A stretch of DNA of 64,000 bases from Neoceratodus forsteri (taxonomy: Eukaryota; Chordata; Ceratodontiformes; Ceratodontidae), in the NCBI GenBank assembly GCA_016271365.2, contig CM057456.1:610333501-610397500 (forward strand), read 5' to 3'. Under the pieces are notes generated by a model. It was not told the origin of the DNA. It was given only the letters and a program-made list of their open reading frames with translations, and made no database searches. The translations under genes and the position numbers were made by a program. Shown one piece after another: positions 56,623 through 64,000 of this stretch. Every line of letters starts with the position of its first letter. The first letter of the stretch is position 1.

Positions 56623-57073
56623 TTAAAGAGCCCCTGACAGCATTAGGAAAACACTGAAGAAAAATGAGATTTATATTCAACACCATCTCATTTTCCTTTT
56701 TACTTCATATATTTTGAGTAATTAATTCCTCATTTTCTTAATTACTGAAAACAGTTGCATGAAAACAAGATCCATGTCCCCTAGATTGTATTTACTCTGG
56801 CTGCTTCTCTACACATGACATCACAATCTCCTGTTTATGACATCATAATTATCCCCACTGCAACATATTTTGATGTCATAAACAGAATTATGATGTCAGA
56901 TGTAGGCATGCAGCCAGATCTAAAAGGACATAGATACTATATTCATGTAAATACCCTTAGTAATAAGGAAATAAGGGTGTGAATTACAGAATGAAATGCA
57001 AAACATAAGCTACATTTATGCCTGAATGTTACATTTTTTCAAAGTTGTCACAACTGTGTCAGGAGCTCTTTAA
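56623..57073. mobile_element. 450-bp foldback MITE with TTAA ends
   Basis: TTAAAGAGCCCCTGACA at the left pairs with TGTCAGGAGCTCTTTAA at the right. Inverted matching continues inward through AAAAATG/CATTTTT, GTAATTA/TAATTAC-like blocks, ATCCATGTCC / GGACATAGAT, CTGGCTGC / GCAGCCAG and TGTTTATGACATCA / TGATGTCATAAACA. The turn is near 56860. TTAA at both ends could be the target duplication (as for piggyBac-type elements) or part of the palindrome. It has no coding capacity. Confidence 0.75.
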
Positions 57074-58649
57074 ATGCACAAATGTTCTCACTTTCATGCA
57101 TATGTTCTTGATAGCACAAAGTGCACCAGTGGATGCTCCTCTTCAGAGTTAAGACATTCCCCCCAGAAATCCCAAAGCACTGATTCATGCCTCAGCAAAT
57201 GACCGGTGGGCTGGCTGTCAGTCACGTTGTATGTGTCCTGTTTGCACACCTTTGTAGCACTGTCCTGCTTTTGGCACCATCCAAGCAACTCTCACATCCA
57301 TAAAACGTTCACTATGCCTGTTCTCATGCATAGGCGTCAAGATCAGTCTCTCTCATAAAAATCCTTGACTCTAGCCCATTCAACCAACTCCAGACCAATT
57401 TTGCTGCACTATGCCAATTGCTTTCTAAGTCCACAACTTTCAACATCCTTTTTTTCTCAGTTCTTTTCTAATTCCATTCTTTTCCGAATCTTCTGCAAAC
57501 CTTCTACAGACCTTCTATTCCCCATCCACGAAATCACAGATGGGCCCCCATGATTTAACCCCCCCCCCCCAAGGAGTATGGCGACCAACCTGTATACTGC
57601 CCTGTATGGGAGCGGGTAGGGCCCAGGAAACTCCCATATCTAGTACAGATATTGTTACTACTTACCTGGAGCCCCTTACAATCAGCAGTTTGGGTTGATT
57701 GACTGCCTGCTGGAGTTGGTAGATGTGAACATCATAAATAGTGAAACAAGAACTGAGCATCCATTCCAGGTAGTGGTTCTCCTCCTCCAGGAAAGGAGGG
57801 AGGAACATGCATCCCACTGCATTACTGCCACCTGGGTGACCACAGTTTGCAGTGCAGTTTGGGGAGCATGCAGACTGAATAGGAAAGGGAGAGCGTGGGT
57901 TAGTGCATCAGGTTTGCAGACACCAAGACACATACACTCTCAGTAGGAAGGGCATAACACAAAGAAAAAACGGGGCTGCTTGGCAGATGAAGCCCCGACT
58001 ACCCTAAGACAAGTTTGGGTGTTACCTCCTTAGGACTCCAGAAACAGCTCCAGGAAGTGTTTCTGCTGTTCTGACTAGATGATGAAGGGGACCGCTGCCA
58101 CAGAATCTGTAAGGCAGGACTCTACCTCAGGGGCCAATCTATAGGAAGCATGCCATGGTGAGATGTGGGCACCTTGGAAGTCCTGAACTACTGTGGGGAG
58201 TGCAGATCCGAGGTCGGATAGGTGGCAGTGGTGGTGATGGAAAGATAGTGAGGAAGAATTATAAAAATATTTCCATTACTTAAATAATTGCACAGAATAT
58301 TTATCATTCACTATGGAGCACAAAAAAGAAAAAAAATATCCTGCCTTCACCTGCTAATTTTATGGGATGGGAACAAACTAACCACTAATCATTATTATAA
58401 ACCACAAGACAGGGGCACTGTACTTCAAGCTAGCCCATCCGCACTGCAGTAGCGTTACCACTTGCGAAGCTGGTGACCCAAGTTCAGAAGTAAGCCTGGG
58501 TCATCGGGAGCTGGCGGGGGGAGGAGGATGCATTCTTCCCCTTGGGAGGGAGGACTGTGGACTCCACTATGACACTACCATCTAGGTTACTATGCATGGC
58601 AGAGCAGACAGTTTCTAACCCAGTTAACCACCCCGGATCCAACTCCCAG
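57074..58649. other. No recognisable feature
   Basis: Contains C runs (57561-57570) and short frames on both strands (57682-57946 overlap each other). No motif or repeat structure is recognised by eye. Confidence 0.35.
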
Positions 58650-60459
58650 GCTGCTCAATTTGTTTGTTAGCCTTTTATGTGGGACAGTATCAAAGGCCTT
58701 GCCAAAATCCAGGTAGGCTACATCTACCGCCCCTTCCTGATCAATCTCCCTTGTCACCTAGTCAAAAACATCTATCAGGTTTGTTCGGCAAGACCTGCCT
58801 GCCATAAAATGAGGTTAGGCTGACTGGCCTATAGTTACCTGCCTTCTCTTTGCTCCTGCTCTTATGGAGAGGGACAACATTCGCCCTCTTCCAGTCTGCC
58901 AAAACCACACTAATTTCTAAAGATTTGTTGAACAAGACTGTCAGTGGTCCTGCAGCTCCTTTCTTAATTCCTTTAGAATTCTGGGATGTATTCTGTCTGG
59001 CCCCATTGCTTTGTCTATTTTCAGTTTTTCTAATTCCTTTAAGATTCCCTCTACTGTGAACAGAATGATATCTACACTACTCCCCTTGGTACTTCTTACA
59101 CCTAGCTGTGGTCCCTCCTCGTCCCCTTCTACCATGAATGCTGAACAAAAATATTTTTTCAGGATTTCTGCTTTTTCTCTGGTCCCCTTCTGCTGACCCC
59201 CTCCCTTCCCTTTTTAGTCTCAGAATCCCACCTCTGGTTTTTCTCTTCTCTCTAATGTATCTAAAAAAGGTTTTGTCTCTTTTTTCACTGCCTTGGCTAT
59301 TCTTCCCAGCTCTCTGTGTCTTGACTTTTCTGACTGCTTTCCCCACCTCCTTTAGCTTTTCCAGATATGTTCCTCTATCTTCTTCCCTCTGTGTTTCTTT
59401 GTATTTTCTGAATGCTGTCTTTTTTTTCCCTTACCCTCCCTGCCACCTCCTGTAAGAACCAGAGTGGCTTTTTGTTCCTCTTTGTTTTACTTATTTGCCT
59501 AATGCAAAGGCTTGTGGCTTCCATTATGGCTCCCTTAAGATGTGCCCATTGTTCCTCTACATCCCCTTTTCCCACTCTACCCCATAGAGGGCTTTCTTCA
59601 GACATGCCTTCATCTTTGCAAAATCGACCCTTCTGAAATCCATGACCCTTGCCTTTGTGTGGCTGGATTTCTCTGCTGTCCTCATGTTAAACCATACCAC
59701 ACTGTGATCGCTGGACGCCAGGTGACTCCCCACTTCTACATCCATTTCTCTTTCTCATTGGTAAGCACCAGGCCCAATATTGCCCCCTTATGGGTGTGTT
59801 CTACCACTAGCTGTCTGAGTCCCACCCCTGAAGTGCTTCCAGGAAGTTTCTGCTCCTTGCTGTGGCTGCAGTATAGGTGCTCCAACTGACATCTGGCAAA
59901 CTGAAGTCTCCCATCAACAATATCTCCCCTTTTGCTGCCATTTCATGGATTATTTCCACTAGCGCATTGTCCAACTTCTCCCCCTGTGCTGGAGATCTGT
60001 TGATCACACCTACTCGAATGTCAGTACCTTTCCCAGTTTCCAGCGTAACCCACAGTGTCTTCCCTACCTGCATTATGTCCTGTACTCCCATAGTTTTTAT
60101 ATCCTCCCTAACGTAGCTAGCCACCCCTCCCCCCTTTTTCCTACCCTATCTTTTCCGAACAGAATATACCCTGGCACAGCTATATACCAGTCATGATTCC
60201 CTGTATACCATGTCTTGGTCACAACAACAATGTCCAGGTCAGCCTCTGACATCAAGGCCATTAGGTCTGAGATTTTATTTGCCAGGCTGCAAGCGTTTGT
60301 GCACATGGCTTTACACGGTCTCGCAACCCTCTTTTTAATTTTTCTTCCCTTGACTTTTTGTTTTACCTTTAGTTTCTTTCCAGTAGGCATACTACTGAGT
60401 CCCACTTCCATTTGCATTTGTTTACCTCCCTTTGTGTTCGTGCTAGACCCTGTTTGCAT
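58650..60459 (-). pseudogene. CR1-B ORF2: endonuclease and partial RT
   Basis: The endonuclease includes NACSLANKI, LDIVVVTKTWY (usual TETW), HDWYIAVPGY, then after a frameshift VREDIKTMG, LWVTLETGKG and LLMGDFSLPDVSW (59870-60110). Next come the SDHSVVWF region (about 59700), KARVMDFRRVDFAKM and the linker (59605-59375), then the RT start (KAMGPDRIHPRILKEL, about 59000). It ends in the box near 58690. The acidic Glu of TETW is Lys here, so even the endonuclease is damaged. Frame breaks are frequent. Confidence 0.82.
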
Positions 60460-61655
60460 TCCGTGATTAATTCCTGTTTTGGGGGAGTTATGGCTAAGTT
60501 CCTGTCTTCTAGGGTGTCTTTGATAGGGTCCTTTGCCTCCAGCTCCCCCTTCCCTAGTTTAAATGCCCAATGCACACATCATATTTTTGGCCCAGTGCTT
60601 TTACTCCTTTCCGCATTAGGTGCAGTCAATTGTACCTGAAGAATCTCCTCTCCTGGAAGTCTCCCCATGCACCAATGAAGTGGTAGCCTCTTTCTTGACA
60701 CCAGCTCCATGACCACTGATTGAACGCTTCGATTTCTTTACTCCTGATCTTCTCTGTGCTACTGCCCTTGCCCCACACAGGAAGGACCTTGGAGAAGGCC
60801 AGGAAGGTCATTTGAGTGGCCAATAGGTCTCCTAGTTTAACTAGGTTTTGTTTGACTTCCTCTACCGACTGCCCTGCCAGGTCGTTTGTCCACAGGTGTA
60901 CCAGGATCTCCAGGTCCTCACAGAAACCAGGGTTTGTCGCACTCAGAAGCACAATCTTCAGGTCCTCCTCTTCTTTCTCCACTATCCTACCAATGTGATC
61001 AGTGTCACCTGAGGCCCCCAGAAGGCATCTGACTAGCACCCTTGTACATCTGTAGTCGCTCAGTTGGGTCTCTACCTCCCTGATAATGGAGTCCCCCACG
61101 ATGATTAATTTCCTATTTCTTTCCTTCTTGTTCTTTATGTTGCCTCTGCCGTTCTTCTTGTCTAGTTGCAGTCCTTGCCCTTTGACAGGTTTGTTGTCCT
61201 CTTCCATTTGGCTGAGATCCTTTTCCTCCATCAGTGGTGAAAATGGTTTGTAGTTGGGATGGTCATGGCATGGAGAGGGTTTAGCTGATCCATCCTGTCG
61301 AGTTTACTTCCTCCCTTCTGTGCCACCTTCCACCCCCTAGACTGGATCTTCTCTGTGGAAGTGGACTTCTGGGGGTGAATTGATGTTGCAGAATATGAGG
61401 GCGTGGATTCCAATTTCTATCCCAACATAGCAAGTCCCGCAGCTGAGATTTCTCCTTCCATGCTGCATTCAGCTGTGCCTTTAGTCTGTGTAGATTCCTG
61501 CAGATAGGACAATGGTCCACTCTCCAAAGAAGTCCTCTGGGTGTGAGAGCTCTGCACCCATGGCAACTGTAGATATCCATGCTGCCTGTGTTTTTGGTTT
61601 TCTTTTCTTTGTTTTCCCGTCTCTCTTTCTCTTTTCCCTCTTCTTTGGGAATGCT
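58650..61655 (-). mobile_element. CR1 LINE family B copy 2, 3'-truncated
   Basis: Minus-strand CR1 with ORF1 (61658-60626) and ORF2 (60459 to about 58650). It is the reference for the three family B segments at 768-7110. Unusually for CR1 the 3' end is what is missing: it stops in the RT palm just after LDF-KAFD, with no FADD box, thumb or tail. The break at about 58650 needs a deletion, rearrangement or an unrecognised insertion. Confidence 0.82.
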
Positions 61656-61658
61656 CAC
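60626..61658 (-). pseudogene. CR1-B ORF1: zinc-finger plus SGNH-esterase protein
   Basis: The N-terminal piece (61658-61281) has SCHGCRALTPRGLLW and then HCPICRNLHRLKAQL, the paired CxxC motifs and following helix typical of CR1 ORF1. A frame change near 61250 leads to the esterase domain (61231-60626). This has KLIIVGDSIIREVE (block I with the Ser nucleophile), LLSATNPG, then LVHLWTNDLAG, where GTND is expected and the Gly has become Trp. The block V His lies just past the open frame end (RYN then W-HL in the next frame, about 60610). Expected role: RNA/membrane-associated partner of the LINE RNP. Inactive copy. Confidence 0.78.
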
Positions 61659-61893
61659 CCCATAATGCTATACCCATCTCAGCTTACTTACTCATGGAAT
61701 GGAGTGAGTGTTAGGGTTCATAACCCCAAGCTACCCCCCAAGTGTGTTCCTGCATGCAGGATGGGGTGGGGTATTAGGGTTGGAAACCCAGGGTGGGGTA
61801 GGGTGTTGGGTCTGGGAACCCTAAAACTGCATTTCCCAACTTTTGTTGCTAGAATCTTAATGATGCATTAACGTAGTTTTTTTCAGAGAATAT
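61655..61893. repeat. F1 repeat, partial copy
   Basis: GGAATGGAGTGAGTGTTAGG, ATAACCCCAAGC, TTAGGGTTGGAAACCC, then TTTCCCAACTTTTGTTGCTA and AATGATGCATTAACGTAGTT. These are the centre and right arm of the foldback at 11991-12371. The left arm is missing, replaced by the start of CR1-B. Confidence 0.65.
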
Positions 61894-63261
61894 GTATATA
61901 TCTGTATACACACTCCCTGACCCTGAAGCTCATCCCTGACTAGCTTTACCCACAGATGATGGTGTGAGGGCACCAATTCCATGCTGCCACCTATGGTCAC
62001 AACCACCTCCCCCTACTGTAAGGAGGGGGGTTGTTACACATGCAACTTGTGCAGCCTATGCCATTGGTGTCACCATGGATGATGATAACAGTCTGTTCCT
62101 CTTCCCAGCTGTGTTGCTTTGCACTGGATAGCACTCAATACCTGGCTTCAGGCAGGCAATTCAAGACCCTCTGAGCTACATAAAAAAATGTCCCTTTCCC
62201 TTAAACATTGATCTTTCTGCCACCGAAGAGTAAGAATTTAAAACATAAAATAATACCAGACTTTAGTGTCACAGTTAATTTCTTTATCAGAAAATGCATT
62301 CTAGGAGATCTCTTGAAATTATATTAAATTTTTTTTAAGATTTCTCATTGATTTTGGTTACTGGTTGGTATGTGTCCCTGATTTTTTCATGTTTTGCTTG
62401 CTTTGCTAGCAAACATATTGTGATTGGTTGAGCTGTGAGAGGGCTCTGTTTTTTTTCCCCCGTCCTCCACCTATGACATCTTCAGAATGCCCAATCTCCT
62501 CCCCAGTCCTGCCCACTCTCTACCTTCCTCTTCCTCTTCCTTTTTCCTTTAAATATTTGGCCAATCATAAGGCTGGAAAATGCATGTGGAAGTGATATTT
62601 TCTTCTGCAGCTTGTACTGCCTACCACCAATGTTTCCTGAGCAGTGTGATCCTCTTCACTGGTGCTGCTAGTGCTTTGTTTCTGTGGGGACAGCAGAGAT
62701 GTTGCACTATGGCCAAAGTTTCTTTGTAGTTGTGGCTCCTATGCCATATGTATTGCTCACCACAGAAATCATTCTTTATTGTTCTGTGCCACCTGTGGCA
62801 CTTATTATGTCGTGTCCCTGCCCCCAATACCGGCAGTGCTGATTTGCTTCAGGTTGCCATGCAGCATAATTTTTTCTCCTCTTTAACTTGCTGCCCTAAG
62901 CAGAGTGGAAAGAATGCAGTTTAATGCTTTGCTGTCCTTAGTTCCTCAGAGCACAACAGTTCCACCAACCCTCTCCCTCACACAAAGTCTGACACCTGGG
63001 TATCCAAACCCTGGTGCCGACAAATAACACCCCCCCACACAGTCTGCAACACTGCAGTGCCTCACCCCAGGTGGCACAAAACAACACTCCCATCGACAAA
63101 TTCTGACACCAAGGTTCCCAGTGGAGCAACTGTCCACATGAGTAGCTCCCACTGGAGTGGCAGGAGACTCAGGCAAAAGGCTGAGGGCAGACTCTTTAAA
63201 AACAATTTATGTTTCTTTCTTGGTTACCTGTTTTTAGAACTTTCTTAAGCTTAATACTGCA
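61894..63261. other. No recognisable feature
   Basis: Short loosely repeated phrases occur at 62975-63115 (GTCTGACACC, GTCTGCAACAC, TTCTGACACC). There is no coding, RNA or transposon signature that I can support. Confidence 0.35.
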
Positions 63262-64000
63262 ATCTAGCTACTCTTTCCTCCATCACGCTCGTTCTTCCTC
63301 CCGCCGTGGTGGTGGTGGTGTGCTTCTGTACTATGGGAGACATTACTCTGCCACGCTTTTTGGTCATTCTAGTAAGGACCTTACTGCTGAGTGGTTTGCA
63401 ACTGAGCAAACAGTAGCCCCTAATAATCAGCTGCTTATTGTGGGCTGCTACAATCTGCCAAGGTCTGGTGCCCCTGGACTCATTGCCCTCATCAACATCC
63501 TTAACCCTTTCTCTCTCTCAACAGACACCATCTGAGTAGGGGACTTTAACATTGACTGGGATACAAACCCCCTCTCTGACTGCAACTCCATTACTCAACA
63601 GTGTAACCTCTCAACTAATTACTTCCCATACCCGCCTCAACAATTGGACTGACAAACACACAACCCTTGATTGGATCCTGACAACTCAAGCTGACAAAGT
63701 GGCCCATGCTGGCACTCTGTCCAACACCATTAATGACCACTCCCCAATCTACTGCATCTGGTGCACCCACCTTCCTGTCTTTCCATGACTTCTCAAACTG
63801 TGAAACTCTCAGGCTGCAAGATGACCTCAGACCCCTTGACTGGACTGACCTCTATAATGCCTCCAATGCTGACCTTGCCATTGGCATCTTTGTCACATCC
63901 CTCTCATCTATCCAAGATAAGCACTTCCTGCTCACTACTCGTAGAGTGTGAGGGGGTAACACTCGGTGGCTGTCATCTGACCTTTTCAAAATGATGAAGG
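63262..64000 (+). pseudogene. L2-like LINE endonuclease, cut by the window end
   Basis: Plus-strand pieces in alternating frames give an L2-group endonuclease. They are SRRGGGGVLLYYGRHYSAT, LLIVGCYNLPRSG, then VGDFNIDWDT (GDFN intact, just after a TGA at about 63533), LDWILTTQADKV, and NDHSPIYCIW, which stands for the SDH active-site block. It continues into the linker toward the RT (FSNCETLRLQDDL). Stops and frameshifts are frequent. The RT would lie beyond 64000. It may belong to the same L2 family as 19672-20805, but the two pieces do not overlap, so this cannot be tested here. Confidence 0.78.

Noticed and set aside
55697..58649. Harbinger-type transposase remnants
   Set aside because: Some frames (56054-56686, 57682-57946) looked vaguely transposase-like, but no DDE motif, helix-turn-helix or terminal repeat could be supported.

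Overview
This window reads as non-coding DNA from a large, repeat-rich vertebrate genome. I see no host exon, rRNA, tRNA or bacterial-type operon. Almost everything recognisable is a decayed transposable element, and many elements are inserted into one another. The mixture is CR1, L2 and L1 LINEs, an I/Vingi-like LINE, a Penelope-like element with a GIY-YIG endonuclease, a DIRS-type RT, a gamma-like LTR element, a SINE with a V-SINE-like body, and foldback MITEs. This fits an amphibian best (a caecilian would suit) or another large-genome non-mammalian vertebrate. The organism call is inference.

Layout. 1-8396: a minus-strand CR1 (family B) is split by a 2.0-kb repeat (1130-3141) and by a second CR1 (family A, 3292-6640). 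Family A itself carries a 191-bp MITE. A plus-strand CR1 3' end follows. 8833-10830: a minus-strand DIRS-like gag/RT remnant. 11991-18057: a zone of foldback and tandem-palindrome DNA between inverted copies of one repeat. It includes a ~285-bp array, a ~150-bp double-hairpin array, long perfect hairpins and a TA/CA microsatellite. 19672-20805: the 3' half of an L2 LINE.

23051-28519: a Penelope-like element with inverted terminal arms, a 15-bp target duplication, a candidate hammerhead motif in each arm, and a SINE nested in the right arm. 29336-33075: a nearly full-length minus-strand CR1 with an SGNH-esterase ORF1. 34688-42925: a plus-strand I/Vingi-like LINE interrupted by a second copy of the 2.0-kb repeat (35197-37211).

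43479-55692: an LTR element with a Pro-like primer binding site, a polypurine tract and a 4-bp duplication. A 6.8-kb L1 (47844-54610) sits inside its 3' LTR. 56623-57073: a TTAA-ended foldback. 58650-61655: a second CR1 family B copy (zinc-finger/SGNH ORF1, EN, partial RT). 63262-64000: the endonuclease part of an L2-like LINE, cut by the window edge.

The elements do not form a pathway. Their nesting gives a relative order: CR1-B before CR1-A before the CAGGG MITE; the LTR element before L1; the Penelope element before the SINE. The SINE shares its 3' tail with the L2 at 20.8 kb, which suggests the L2 machinery mobilised it. All protein-coding frames seen carry stops or frameshifts, so I annotate them as pseudogenes.
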